Assembly: GCA_003313425.1 (NCBI GenBank)
Contig: NHZP01000100.1
Location: forward strand, 1-64,000
DNA length: 64,000 bases
DNA from: Pseudopyrenochaeta lycopersici
Lineage: Eukaryota; Ascomycota; Dothideomycetes; Pleosporales; Pseudopyrenochaetaceae
Direction: 5' to 3'
Part shown: one piece after another, positions 45,737 through 56,277 of the stretch
Position numbering within the stretch: position 1 is the stretch's first letter
Layout: every line of letters begins with the position of its first letter
Notes under the pieces: generated by a model
Seen by the model: the letters and a program-made list of their open reading frames with translations, nothing else
Told to the model about the DNA's origin: nothing
Database searches by the model: none
Position numbers and translations under genes: made by a program

Positions 45737-47518
45737 ATGGTTGTAACGCGACGATTAATGGGCGGTTGTCCGCCGCCAACAAGAGAGCTAGTTAAGAAAA
45801 GAAGAAGAAGATTAGCGCCTGTAAAAAGCACAGACATCCCATCACTCTCCAGAGAGGATTTATTGGGGGCCTGCAGGAGCCTATTCTGGGGCCAGGCCCT
45901 ATACGATAGCGTCGTGAGCATGATTGAGGAAGAGGACTTTTCAGCATACACTACGTGTTATGTGCTTGAAATAGCTAAAATAGCATCTGGGTTATGCAAA
46001 ACCGCACTAGGCCAAGAAACAGCGGAAATGATCGAGCTGTGCGACAGAGCAGGCATCTACCGAAAATTCTTTCAGTATGATAGCCTCTACATCCCTGTGG
46101 GGGCTTTCAAGTACCTAGAAGTCTTTTGTAGAAGCCAAACACACGGAGAACTCATAATGGAGCTTGGAACGCGCCAATTGAGAGCTGACTGTGCGGAGCT
46201 TAACAAAAAACACTCGTACGACCAAGATCGGAAAGATATGTCTACCTTGGACCGACTGATCGTACAACCATTGAAACAAGAAAAAGACGTTCGAATGTTA
46301 TCCAGGGAACAGCTTCATGAAGTAAACGACGAGTTCTCCAAGATGATTTCAGCGATTCGAGACGCCCAAGGACACGATCTAACACGCAATGTCGATTTAC
46401 TTTTGACAGCTATGTGGAAACTGGCCTATGGCTTATTCACAGAGGATTCCGAACCGACTGGAGAGCCAGATACGCAGATACTGGAGCACCGTAAACAGGC
46501 TCTGATAGATAGAGCATACAAACAAGGCTTCGCGAAACTATACTACTCGCAATTTGATCATCTACGGCTGGACGGCTACGCTACATTGGTGTACAGATTC
46601 TGCAGTACCGCTCATACCTTTGAAGAATTTAAACAGAGCCTATCGAGCTTTAAGACCCAGGAGGAGATTCATGGCCTCGGCGGGAAGAAGAGAAAACTTT
46701 CTGATAACGTGGATGTCGAGAAAAACGAGCAAAATGGGAAGCGATCTCGAAAGGTCGATAATGCAGCAGAGGGTCATACAACTGAGATCACAGATAGTTT
46801 CGCGAGAACTACAAGCATGTTATGCTCAGACTATGGTTCAGTCACTTGCGGAACTGATGATGTTCCTGGCTTGGACAACCTTAACGGCGAAGCACCTAAT
46901 GATAGGGCCAGCTTAGACAATTTTAACGGCGTAGTAGAGACTAATGGCATAACAGACGCAAGCGAGCTTAATGGCGAAGCAGACGCAAGTGATGGCGAAG
47001 CACCTAATGATAGAGCTAGCTTAGACAATTCTAATGGCGTAGAAGAGACTCGTGGCGAAGCAGGCGCAAGCGATGGCGAGCCCAATGATACATTAGACTG
47101 GGAGGAGCTTGGCAGGTTAGGTCCAAAGGAAGCAGCTTTCGCAAAGACCTTGTGTTTCCATATAATGGTTGGACTGTGCCACGAGCTTACGAAAGCATGT
47201 GCTTCGATGGCGGTTAACCTTGATTCACAGGGACCTCTCACTACGATTTTCGAGACGTTATCACGACTTGTAAGGAAGCGTGACGGAGAATTTTCTCCAG
47301 AATTTCTTGATCATCTCCAGAGACATGCGAAAGACGGACAGCAGCGTTCCTTGGAAGACCTTATGTCTGATTTGACATTGGCTATTCAACACGTTGCCCT
47401 GCTTAAGTCTTGTTCTAGCCTCCCTGATGAAGTTGTGTTGGCGCTTGGAACCATCTGGGATGAGTTAAAAAGGTTGATGCAAAAAGACTCAATCCGCATT
47501 AAGAGACGCATTATATAA
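45737..47518 (+). CDS. 593-aa protein of unknown function with internal acidic repeat
   Basis: One long exon with no competing frame of similar length. The N terminus is basic (VKKRRRRLAPVK) and two further basic clusters (GGKKRKLSDN about 318, GKRSRKV about 335) look like nuclear localisation signals. The N-terminal half is mostly helical with no domain I recognise. Residues about 380-455 are an Asn/Glu/Asp/Gly-rich tract with two copies of GEAPNDRASLDNxNGVxET, coded by near-identical DNA 108 bp apart. The C terminus is helical again. I infer a nuclear protein. The ORF being open over 1.8 kb is the main evidence that it is real. Confidence 0.6.
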   Translation: MVVTRRLMGGCPPPTRELVKKRRRRLAPVKSTDIPSLSREDLLGACRSLFWGQALYDSVVSMIEEEDFSAYTTCYVLEIAKIASGLCKTALGQETAEMIELCDRAGIYRKFFQYDSLYIPVGAFKYLEVFCRSQTHGELIMELGTRQLRADCAELNKKHSYDQDRKDMSTLDRLIVQPLKQEKDVRMLSREQLHEVNDEFSKMISAIRDAQGHDLTRNVDLLLTAMWKLAYGLFTEDSEPTGEPDTQILEHRKQALIDRAYKQGFAKLYYSQFDHLRLDGYATLVYRFCSTAHTFEEFKQSLSSFKTQEEIHGLGGKKRKLSDNVDVEKNEQNGKRSRKVDNAAEGHTTEITDSFARTTSMLCSDYGSVTCGTDDVPGLDNLNGEAPNDRASLDNFNGVVETNGITDASELNGEADASDGEAPNDRASLDNSNGVEETRGEAGASDGEPNDTLDWEELGRLGPKEAAFAKTLCFHIMVGLCHELTKACASMAVNLDSQGPLTTIFETLSRLVRKRDGEFSPEFLDHLQRHAKDGQQRSLEDLMSDLTLAIQHVALLKSCSSLPDEVVLALGTIWDELKRLMQKDSIRIKRRII

Positions 47519-48101
47519 ACATCACAAACACGGATATCTCATTGGCCAATTCGGCGCCATACGCTCAAGCTGTCCATGTACCTTTCGATTATGTCTGTAA
47601 CTAGTCACTTCACGTTTCCTGAGACTAGCGATGTAGTTGTTTGGCTTATTGTCTCGTGTAGTTTAATATTCCCCTAAACGGTAGCACCTTTACTTTGCTT
47701 ATGTCTCTCCGCTAGTTAGTGCTATAGGATAACAGAAATCTCAAACTTCAAGTCCTCCTCTTGCTCAAGTCCAACAGCGAAGCAAGCTGGCTGAAGCTGA
47801 CTGCGGTAAGATTTCGTGGAAAGGCGGGCCGCCCGCAGTCATGCTTTAATAGTACGCACAAAGGACTGTCTTTCGCCGTGGAGTACAAACAACCATGCTC
47901 TGCACTTGCCATACCAACGCACGTGAATTCGGGTGGAACGACGACTGGGTCACAGATTTATTATTGGCTTTCCTTTCGGAACCTGCTAGGTACAGAACGC
48001 AAAAAGATCCCAGGGTGCTTCGTCAATGACACGTAAGATGTGGATGGCCGGAGCCAAGTTCGGATGCCCACGAACGACAGCCTTCGCAATAGGGCGTAGA
48101 A
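47519..48101. other. Intergenic, no gene seen
   Basis: Shared 3' region between the convergent 593-aa gene and the F-box gene. Confidence 0.4.
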
Positions 48102-49067
48102 TCAGGAAGAACGAATAGGATGCCATTCAGCTATGCGAGTCTGGACACGGCTTCTCTCCAGACTGCAAATCTTATCAAGAAGCGCTTGTTGGCGCTTTCC
48201 AACCACCCTCATCGTAATGCAATAGAGGCCAGCAAGTTTCGAATCCCGCCTCAGCTGCAAAATAGAATCGCAAAGTCGTTCTAGTTCGAGGGATAGGACA
48301 GCCAGGCCGGGAGAGTACACCAATTCCTTCAGCTGAGCGCATTCGGCTAGAATCCCTGCTAGTACGCTTACCGCAATGCGTGTGCCCGAGCCAACTAACT
48401 CGAGGTGCCGAAGCTTGTACGGACCGTGTGGCTGATATTGCTCCCAATCCTCCACATAGCTATGATGAACCTTCGCGTACTCTATGTTTGGCATATTGCG
48501 AAGAAAGGCAGTGAATCTCCGGTTGCGTGTGAAGCAGATCGAGGGTAAGTCTACCTCGATATAGGTCAAAGTAGCAAAGATCCTTGCCTGAAAAGCGGTG
48601 TGCCATACGTCATTTTCCTTAAAAATATTGTAGCAACAGGACATGCCTTGCTTGTGACGCCGGCGGAAAGTAAGGCCGCTGGCTCTCGTTGCCCCCAAAA
48701 TGAGCCTGCTTAGACCAAAAACACAGGGTCTAGATATAGCAGCTTGCCTCCCAGTCAGCAGTCTGCGAAAAGCACCTGGGTGGAAAGCGTCTGGATAGCT
48801 GGATATCACGCTCACGTTTCTACTGCAGGCGCAGCTGATATTTAGGCTTGTAATCCACTTCCACCCGCGAAAAGTGTCAAGATCTGAAAGGAGCCGAAAG
48901 ACTGTTGTCTCGTCCGCTGTGACATGCGCGTATCTTATCTCCGGGGTATTATAGATTATTGATTGACAGTCCTTAGAGGCAAGAGAGAAGCTTTGATGGT
49001 CTTTAGCCGACACATGCTGGAGGATCTGAATCAGAATCTCGGGCGGTGCACTCAAAAGTGGTGACAT
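48102..49067 (-). CDS. F-box domain protein
   Basis: 321 aa from the ATG at 49067; the frame extends upstream but without a better start. Residues 1-40 (MSPLLSAPPEILIQILQHVS, then DHQSFSLASKDCQSI) form a typical F-box: L-P-x-E-I-L-x-x-I near the start and the S-x-x-S-K-x-C spacing. The rest has leucine-rich, weakly repeated segments (for example KLRHLELVGSG), as in fungal F-box/LRR-like proteins. It presumably links a substrate to an SCF ubiquitin ligase through Skp1; the target is unknown. Large lineage-specific F-box families are common in these fungi. Confidence 0.75.
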   Translation of the reverse strand: MSPLLSAPPEILIQILQHVSAKDHQSFSLASKDCQSIIYNTPEIRYAHVTADETTVFRLLSDLDTFRGWKWITSLNISCACSRNVSVISSYPDAFHPGAFRRLLTGRQAAISRPCVFGLSRLILGATRASGLTFRRRHKQGMSCCYNIFKENDVWHTAFQARIFATLTYIEVDLPSICFTRNRRFTAFLRNMPNIEYAKVHHSYVEDWEQYQPHGPYKLRHLELVGSGTRIAVSVLAGILAECAQLKELVYSPGLAVLSLELERLCDSILQLRRDSKLAGLYCITMRVVGKRQQALLDKICSLERSRVQTRIAEWHPIRSS

Positions 49068-49305
49068 GATCGTAGGGGCAATACTTAGCAATTTCTGGCT
49101 TTAAGCGGGCATAAATAACAAACAAACAAGAGGGTCTTGTGCCTAGCGAGCGTAAAAGCAGGGGCTCTGATATGTCTCCAGTATTCTGACGGTTGTGCTT
49201 TATTACTAATTGTACAATGTTCTGAACCTAGAGCCTGGCTAAAGCTACCACGGTGCCAGCAATCCACGAGTCTACGATCTATTTCCCAGCCGCAACGGCT
49301 ACTTC

Positions 49306-50115
49306 CTATCCACGCTCACAAGTGCAGGCCTCAGTAAGAGTCGAAGCACTGGACACCGATCTGGCCGCAGACGTGGTTGTGCTCATCGACGGATTTGATG
49401 GTAGCAGCACTAGACTACTGGTTGGCATGGCCAGCATAGAAGACTGCATTGCGAGGGTAGTCTCGGCCCCTGACGGCGATCCGAGCGACGGCCGTGGTGG
49501 AAGAGGAGTGTTTGTCAGCGGCATCGATGCGGCAGACGGTATGACCGAAAGAGTAGTAGCAGGCGTCGACGAAAGTCCTGAAAGCAATGGTTCAGAGTGA
49601 GAAGTGCCTGTGGCCGTGGCTGATAGCACTGTGGTAGGTGACTGAGAACTCGACAAGTTCTGCGTGGGCGATCCTGATCGTACGGTTGGTTGGGCCAATG
49701 ATGGAGACGGGCACACACTCTGTATCTGGTTTGACTCGTAGCCGTGAGTCGAGGCAGGCTCTTCGACATTCAGTGGCAAGCAGTAATTATAGTCAAAATT
49801 ATCGCACAGGAGAAACAGTCGTGCTTCACCGAGAAGCGAGTTTTTGCTCAGCTGGACCTGGAAGTTTTGTTGCGTAGCGTTTGTGTAGCCGCAGGATGAT
49901 TGAATGTCAACGCTGATTGGGTCTTGTTCTCGGAACGAGAGAATAGCCTTCATACATCTGCCGTTTGTTGGAACCGAGACTTTGAATGTGTCTCCCGGGC
50001 TCGTCCACCAGATTGCGGAACCATTGCATCTCTCATTCGGAACATCATGTGCTGCGGCAATCAAGGACAATATCAAAAATACGAAGAAATGCTTGAGGGC
50101 AGTGTTGTTGGACAT
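49306..50115 (-). CDS. Secreted Ser/Thr-rich protein
   Basis: 269 aa from ATG 50115 (alternative ATG 50166). The signal peptide covers HFFVFLILSLIAAAH. The next 110 residues hold six cysteines (CNGSAIWW, GRCMKAIL, SSCGYTNA, LLCDNFDYNYCLPL, VCPSPS) and contain IWWTSPGDTFKV, an arrangement seen in fungal extracellular domains whose function is poorly known. From about residue 130 on it is almost entirely Ser, Thr, Pro and Ala, so likely heavily O-glycosylated. No C-terminal transmembrane helix is visible, though the last residues (TCERG) could continue through an unrecognised 3' exon to a GPI signal. Confidence 0.65.
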   Translation of the reverse strand: MSNNTALKHFFVFLILSLIAAAHDVPNERCNGSAIWWTSPGDTFKVSVPTNGRCMKAILSFREQDPISVDIQSSCGYTNATQQNFQVQLSKNSLLGEARLFLLCDNFDYNYCLPLNVEEPASTHGYESNQIQSVCPSPSLAQPTVRSGSPTQNLSSSQSPTTVLSATATGTSHSEPLLSGLSSTPATTLSVIPSAASMPLTNTPLPPRPSLGSPSGAETTLAMQSSMLAMPTSSLVLLPSNPSMSTTTSAARSVSSASTLTEACTCERG

Positions 50116-50766
50116 GGACGGTTTGGGGTCTGTGTTGTCAGCGGCAAGGAAGCAGCAGCGACTCATCTTATATGCGTGACTGGGGCGGGAAGGGCGATTA
50201 TGAGTGCAAGGCACGAATAACTCCAATGAGACTCTACTGTCTGGTTTGCTTCTGCTACACGACCCTAATCCCGCGCATGTCAGACTGCTCAGTAACCGGG
50301 TTATCAGCCCTACGCGGGAGTGCATAAATCGCCGTAGCCTTCTATCGATCCAGGAGCTTTAGCTTGTCGCCTTTTCTGTATCTTTGGTAGTCATGTCTCA
50401 ATCTAACTTCCTTTCTTGTGGGTTGCTTGTTCAAAGTCTGGCTGTGCGGTAAGGCTCATGTAATCACACAAAGTCACCCCATCATGCTCTCTGCACGCTA
50501 CCAATGTTAATCCTGCCCAGCGCTTACTAAACAAGCTAAGTCTACCCTTTGCAACTAGGCGTAGTTCGAGGAATGCTAAATACATCATAGGACTCGCAAT
50601 CTGTATCCTTACTCCTGCCGTCTTCGCTGCAGGAGTTGCGGCATCGTCGACCCGCAGGAGCATCAGACCAACCGAAACTCGACCGTCCGTACTTCCGCGA
50701 GTCGAGACATGGGTTATACCCTCTTCCTGCCCCTGGTACATTCCGTGGCCGCTTCCAGACACCCCT

Positions 50767-51372
50767 ATGCCGGTAATTGACAATGTGCAACCCCCTCAAC
50801 TAAGCGAATTTCCCCGGCCTGCTACAGTTGCCGATACGATTACCATCTACAACTACTGCAACTACGATCTCTGGGTCCACCCGCACCAGGGCACCGCCGT
50901 TAAGGCAATCCGACTCGTTTCTGCTGGCACGAACCAACAGTTTCGGATCGAGGGCGCTGGTATCAATCTGAAGGTTTCGAAGATCGAAGGTAGTTTCGCA
51001 AGGCCTGTGCAGATTGAATGTACCGTAGATAGGGGCACAGTGTGGTACAATCTCAGTCTTATTGACTGTCTCGGGCGGACAGGCGAAATGAAGCACGGCA
51101 AGGTTGTCAGAAATAGCAATACAAGTGCTTGTGCCGGGCACGAAGCTGGCTTGCAGTTCGGAAACGGCAACGCTATGAGCTTCCAATGCGGTGCGGGAGC
51201 GTGGTGTGATGATCAGGCGTACTTGTACGAGGTACGTTGAACCCATGGGTGCCGGGATGAGCTGATCAAGTGCCATTCCCAGGAGAATCTGTGCAAGAAG
51301 ACAAATCCTGTCTCAATGTGCAGCGCGAGCGAGGGTCTCGGGGTTGAATTCTGTGCCGGCATGCGGGCGTGA
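50767..51372 (+). CDS. BYS1/thaumatin-like secreted protein
   Basis: From the ATG at 50767 the frame contains TITIYNYCNYDLWVHPHQGT, GINLKVSKI, then VWYNLSLIDC and AYLYE. This is the order of BYS1-type thaumatin-like domains of fungal surface antigens. The frame is open back to 50464 and encodes a signal-like stretch (YIIGLAICILTPAVFAAG at about 50581-50634), so the true start is upstream but no in-frame ATG exists. An ATG at 50573 is one base out of frame. After AYLYE comes GTACGT and an in-frame TGA at 51238. Removing a 39-nt GT-AG intron (51229-51267) would continue into CHSQENLC with more cysteines, to a stop at 51370-51372. Start and intron are inferences. Confidence 0.6.
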
Positions 51373-51495
51373 GCACAGAAGACATGATTACTTTTCCTAG
51401 TAGACAACTACGCCTCTAGAGTCTGTTCAGCAAGTCGTGTAGCAGATTCAAGCATTCGTCATTGCATGCATATATAGCGCTTATGCACCCGGCTA

Positions 51496-51756
51496 TCATG
51501 GAATGGCCACTAGAAATATTTCCTCATCGTCCATGCCTGTAGTCACATGACATCCCTGATAAGCTGATTGAGAAGCAAGAAGACATTTCCAAGCGGCATC
51601 GTCATAGGTAGCCAGCAAAATGTGGATACTGCAATGGTACGGTTGCCTGGACATCGAAAACCATTCGTGAGTTAGTGTGGACACGGTATTCCTTTCGGCT
51701 GTTCTAGGACGCCCATTAGCACAACTGAGAGACCATAACACGATGACAGATGTCAT
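51496..51756 (-). CDS. Possible small cysteine-containing protein
   Basis: 86 aa with ATG start, a hydrophobic N terminus (MTSVIVLWSLSCANG) that is short for a signal peptide, and further cysteines at YHCSIHI, WKCLLA and GCHVTT. No family known. It could be a small secreted protein or chance. Confidence 0.3.
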   Translation of the reverse strand: MTSVIVLWSLSCANGRPRTAERNTVSTLTHEWFSMSRQPYHCSIHILLATYDDAAWKCLLASQSAYQGCHVTTGMDDEEIFLVAIP

Positions 51757-51963
51757 GATGATTTGATAAGCAGTTCTAGGAGAGTACCGTGCGCACGTAC
51801 TAAAACCTATTCTAGGCCTTTTCTCGAGGAGGTCTCCGTACGCACAGGCTTCTATGCATAACTCATTAAAGTAGCAAGCAGAGCTTCACAAAGTATAAAG
51901 GCAGTAAAGAATTGGAGAAGCACAGGATAGAAAAATCACAACAGTTTCGGTATTCGGAAAAAT

Positions 51964-52359
51964 ATGGCAAGACGTAGAGCTCGTACGCTGTCGCCAGCGT
52001 CATGTCCCTCGTCCACAGAACCTTTCGTTCCTCGATATTTCTGTTCCAACTGCGGCAAGTCAAGATCAGAGAGATTTCACAGACAGCATCTGAGTACAAC
52101 AAGCGACCTGCCTTCAATTTGTTCCCGCAGCCGTAGCGGATGCCGGGATCTAAAAGCGCCCATATCCGAGCATTTAACGGTACCCCAGCGCGGCTACACC
52201 CTAGTCGCATACTGGGTGCCCCTCCAAGATGGTTCCCTAGATAATGATATCTTGCATACCAATGTGCATGAGCTTTCATCGCATACCGTGCAGCCATCAC
52301 TGTGTGAAGCGGATGGCCGACTTTTGGACGGATTATTGGACCATGTGCCGCGGAGATAG
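51964..52359 (+). CDS. Short protein with zinc-ribbon-like CxxC motif
   Basis: 131 aa. Residues about 25-50 read YFCSNCGKSRSERFHRQH, similar to a 'YCxxCGRxRSxxFHxxHP' motif found in many short Pleosporalean proteins of unknown function. The usual second Cys pair is not clear (CSRSRSGC). An equally long frame exists on the minus strand, so the strand choice rests on the motif alone. Confidence 0.4.
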   Translation: MARRRARTLSPASCPSSTEPFVPRYFCSNCGKSRSERFHRQHLSTTSDLPSICSRSRSGCRDLKAPISEHLTVPQRGYTLVAYWVPLQDGSLDNDILHTNVHELSSHTVQPSLCEADGRLLDGLLDHVPRR

Positions 52360-53278
52360 GCGCCGACTGAGTCGCATCGAAGACCACTTTATTGTACGGT
52401 TGATCTATTTGTTTTCGCTAGATTTGATGAAAGTGAAATTGCCACAACGTTATTTCTTCGCTAGTAAATTACACCCTGTCCTAAATTGTACGAGGCAGTG
52501 TGTTTATTATTGCCTCCTAGAAGGGAGACGCAAAATCTTGAGCCAGGAATGACCGTTACTAATTTGGATAATGATTCTTGCTATCACGGCTCTGCGCGCC
52601 ACTTCCAGTATACGGGCTGTAACACCCCATCCCGCAAGGGGAGAGAAGCCCAACGGAAAAATGTGTTTGTGTCTAACACTCGCCCAAAAACCACTCCCTC
52701 GACACCCTTCGCAGCACGCCAAAAGTCGCGGCTGGCCTTATGTACTTGTGTGTTCACTCAAGCAATTGTGGCAGCTGGATGCCTCGCCTACAGACGATGA
52801 CCATGGCCCTTCATGCCGCCCAGACACCCCTCAATCGAACCAAGCGCCCGGAAAGGGGGATAGCGGTTGGGATGAAGAGACACTGCTAGGCTCCGAATTC
52901 TCAGGACAGGACGTGGCAAGCCTCGCAGAATATGACTATAGAGAGGTGCTAGATTTTGTAAGCTGTAGTTCAGCTAATCTATGCGCGATGCTGACCTGTT
53001 GTAGAACAACAGGAAGCAAAAAGTCTAGATGCGCGGATGAGACAGCATTTCCATCCAACAATCATCAGTAGCGGGGGGAAATCCACGACGGCCTTAGCTA
53101 AATGGTGCTACTGGCTCGAAGAGTGCATAAGGGTCTGCCTATCAGAATTGTTTTACGCTCAAAGCACCTTGTCCTTACCGTCGCTTTCTTACATCACCTG
53201 AATAATCGAACGGTAGTTTCCCTACAAAACAATCCATCGCGCGCACTAGTCTGTCGCACCGCAACACAGGTACTAAAT
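52360..53278. other. No supported gene
   Basis: Overlapping frames of about 100-166 codons (52486-53071) have no family resemblance and unbalanced composition. Confidence 0.35.
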
Positions 53279-53605
53279 ATGCCACACTCGCTCTACTTTG
53301 ACTCACTCTGCGAGGCCGAACCTGATACGACTGTCTACAGGCCCAGCAGCTCTCCGACTCGCCCCCGACGTCGATGGCTTCTATCAATCTTCACCTCCAC
53401 CTCCGCGCCTGACTCAGGAGCAACATACACCCTCTTACCATCCGAATCTCCCGCCTGCAGCGAATCCGATTTCGACTGTTTCCTGCTCGACCACCTCGAC
53501 TCCTTGCCCGCCAAATCCATGACGACTGAAAGCGTCAGGCATCCGGCCGACTTTCGGTGCTCGCACATTGAAAACAAGCCGCGACAATATGGTTATGATT
53601 ATTGA
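53279..53605 (+). CDS. Hypothetical protein of 108 aa
   Basis: From ATG 53279: MPHSLYFDSLCEAEPDTTVY, then a Pro/Ser/Arg-rich middle (SSPTRPRRRW), then an acidic segment with SESDFDCFLLDHLDSLPAK. The composition looks like a real low-complexity regulatory peptide. The frame continues upstream to 53102 without better support. No family recognised. Confidence 0.4.
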   Translation: MPHSLYFDSLCEAEPDTTVYRPSSSPTRPRRRWLLSIFTSTSAPDSGATYTLLPSESPACSESDFDCFLLDHLDSLPAKSMTTESVRHPADFRCSHIENKPRQYGYDY

Positions 53606-54012
53606 AAGAATCGGAGCCGAGGCGGCTGCATGGATGAATGTAGAGGATAAGCGAACACTGTCCTATGGGCTATCGAGTCACAACTAGCCAAGATCAGCCT
53701 TTCTGTAGCAACGTCTCTTCTTTGTACCACATCGTGTCCTGCTGCTCATGAACGCTCTTCTGCAGTACCTCGCTCAGAGACTGCATGAACGTTGTAGCCC
53801 CAGCATACTTGACCTTTTCCTTCCCAGTGTGTAATGCCGAACGAAATTGCCGTTGCAGTCAGAAATACCGTCCGTGTCTGTGTAAGCCAGTATTGGTCAC
53901 ATGATTCGAGAATTAGTAATCTCTCATGAACATATAGCTGCAGGCCACCCTCCATCTAAAACAGACAATCAATATGATATGCACTTCTATGAACAATTTC
54001 TTTGTGCACTCT
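53606..54012. other. Intergenic, no gene seen
   Basis: 3' region below the glycosyltransferase gene. A minus-strand frame at 53746-53955 could be a missing last exon of that gene, but I could not align it to the family. Confidence 0.35.
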
Positions 54013-55025
54013 TTAAGGCTTACAGTCTGTTGCCTCCACGTGCTTTTTGAAGCCTGGCCAGCCCATTGCATCGTAACATGGAATGGACACCATAGTCTCA
54101 GCCATCTCGTTGAATTCGTAACGGGATGTATTCGGAGAAGGCGCGCTGCTCGTGACTCCATGCCCATTTCCACTGTGCACAGTCTGGGCAACGGGTTTCA
54201 GTTGTGCAATCTTTCCAAGCTGAAAGCATCTCGGCAGTCAGGGTCGAGTTTTGGGCGACGACGAAGCCGGTGTTGCGAACGCGGAGACCTCTGCTATCGG
54301 TACTGATGGACTTGTTGTTCCGATATTCTTCAGTGTCCCACGGCAGTGCCATGGCTGTATGGCTTTTGATGCCCCAGCGATTGAACAGCCACTCAAGCGG
54401 GACTTCCATGTGTGCAACAATGACGTCAGCGTCCATTGCGACGACAAACTGGTAGTCAGGGACAACCTCGCGGAGAACATGCGCAGAACCCACGTATCGT
54501 GGTGATCGGGGATGTGTTGCGCTTCGTAGAACTTGTAGTCGTATCTATGGACTAGCGCATATAGATAGTGATTTATAATGGCGTTGGATACCAGCCCCCA
54601 CCCCGGCTCATTTCAAGAAAGTTCCCGTCTAGTTTATCGGGATTGAGGATCTGGTTCTTACCTGTCGGTACGCGCGTGTCAATGTCAACAATCACCTTCT
54701 TTCCCAAAGGCTGCGCCCAAATCTTCTGGGTACCGCCGGTGTAGTATTGCCCCGAGGCCGCCTGGTAGCCTGCACTGGCCGGGTCGTGTTTTATCGGGTG
54801 GAAAAGAGCGGTGATTATATGCGGAAAACTGAGCTTTGAATACCTGATGTTGCTGAATAGATTGCTACTGCTAAGACTATGTAGAAGCGACGTACATGGG
54901 GGCAACTCTGCGATCTCTTTGTGCATTAGCGGTTCCTTCTTCCAGAGGAAGAAAATAGTGCACGCTGTAACGGCAAAGGAAGACGCGAGGAAGGCAGTGT
55001 AAGGAAGCTGGGCGGCCAATTTCAT
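54013..55025 (-). pseudogene. Fungal type II glycosyltransferase (nucleotide-diphospho-sugar transferase), three frameshifts
   Basis: The start MKLAAQLPYTAFLASSFAVT carries a signal-anchor helix typical of Golgi type II enzymes. Then come VIVDIDTRVPTGKNQILNPD, NHYLYALVHRYDYKFYEAQH, PDYQFVVAMDADVIV with a DxD motif, ALPWDTEEYRNN, NTGFVVAQNS, AWSHEQRAFSEYI and MVSIPCYDAMGWPGF. The order matches fungal GMA12/MNN10-like and related transferases. Each junction between the good segments needs a one-base shift: in a GGGGG run (about 54592), a GGG run (about 54498) and a CCC run (about 54128). All motifs are otherwise conserved, so sequencing error is as likely as real decay. The stop is at 54013-54015. 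Confidence 0.7.
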
Positions 55026-56277
55026 ATCCGTGATAATCGCAAAGTCCGACAGGAGATAAGAAATGCAATTTCCCGTCCACGAAAGACCTTACCTCTCCTA
55101 AGACCGCTCAATATGCGGGGAGGTCAATGAATCACGTGCATCTCAGGGGAAGCCAATTGTTATCGACAGGCGAACTGCAAAATTACACATGCTCTTTGAT
55201 ATGATGCCGGTACATCGCGTTGCCAAAGCATAACGGCGTCAGCTGTGTCATTGTTCACTCAAATTCCGTAGAATTCCAAGGTTAAGACACGGAAGAGTTG
55301 GGATCGCGTTGATACAGCCCAGGTTACAGGATAACCAGTCTAAAGCCGTGATTGTGCGTGCTATGATCGTGTTTCCCAACATTTGTCTAAATAACACCGT
55401 CATGTGGCTTCGTAACGTAGCCTGGGCTGACACATCACCAAGACCTTGCGAGTGGGATGACTCGTCGTTCCAGTATATTAGCAGTAGTTTGGTCACTGTT
55501 ATGGAGAAGCAGCACGATTTAATTAGTTTCCCTAGGCTGGACCTGGAGCCCAATGCCTCTAGACTCAGAATTAATGCTGTGAAACTCTGCAGGTGAAGCA
55601 GGACAGGCAATACTCTTTGACAATATTGTCCCGCCGCGATTTGACACTACCGGGTGTTAGTGCAAAGCCGCGTTGGCCACGTCACGATTCTGCCACTCCG
55701 CAGTCAGCATACATATCGCTCAACATCTTCAGGCTGCTGGGTAATGTCTTGCAAACGATTAGTGGAGCATTACGGTCTACTTCACGGCTGAAGAGTCATC
55801 GAGCGGCTTGGATGTGGTGAGGAGGGCGAAAGCTAGAAAGAGTAAGGCGCGATGTCTAAGTAGTACCTTAGTCCAGTTCATCAAACACGACGCTCTCTAT
55901 CATTCCATATCCACAAGTTGAGTGGTTATATCTTAGCCCTACCGCTAGGCTCGTGGAGAAAACACTGTAGTTACTATATTATCGCTTGCACCTTAATCTC
56001 GCTTTCGTTAATGAAAAAACAGCGCGCTAAGCAATTACATGCATATTATTTGCCCGAAAAGGTCAACTGCCGATAACTCCTTGTCCTCACCTCGGCAGCA
56101 AAAGCTTTGGGGTGCTTGCAAGGTTAGGTTAGTAGTGCTGTTCAACGTTACTCCAACAAGACGCCGGACTACGTTCCACATGCGACCGTCTACACGGCTG
56201 GGTCCACCAGTATAGCGGGCACACTCTTTCAAACTTGAGACGATCAGCGTTCCTTCCCGGCGTAAACTCGAGCATGC
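55026..56277. other. No recognisable gene
   Basis: Plus and minus frames at 55248-55820 overlap each other and match nothing known. Confidence 0.4.

Noticed and set aside
46831..47241. 136-codon minus-strand frame inside the 593-aa gene
   Set aside because: Antisense shadow created by the Ser/Gly/Glu-rich repeat codons.
52571..53071. 166-codon plus-strand frame as a gene
   Set aside because: No family, odd composition, overlapped by other frames; no splice or start support.
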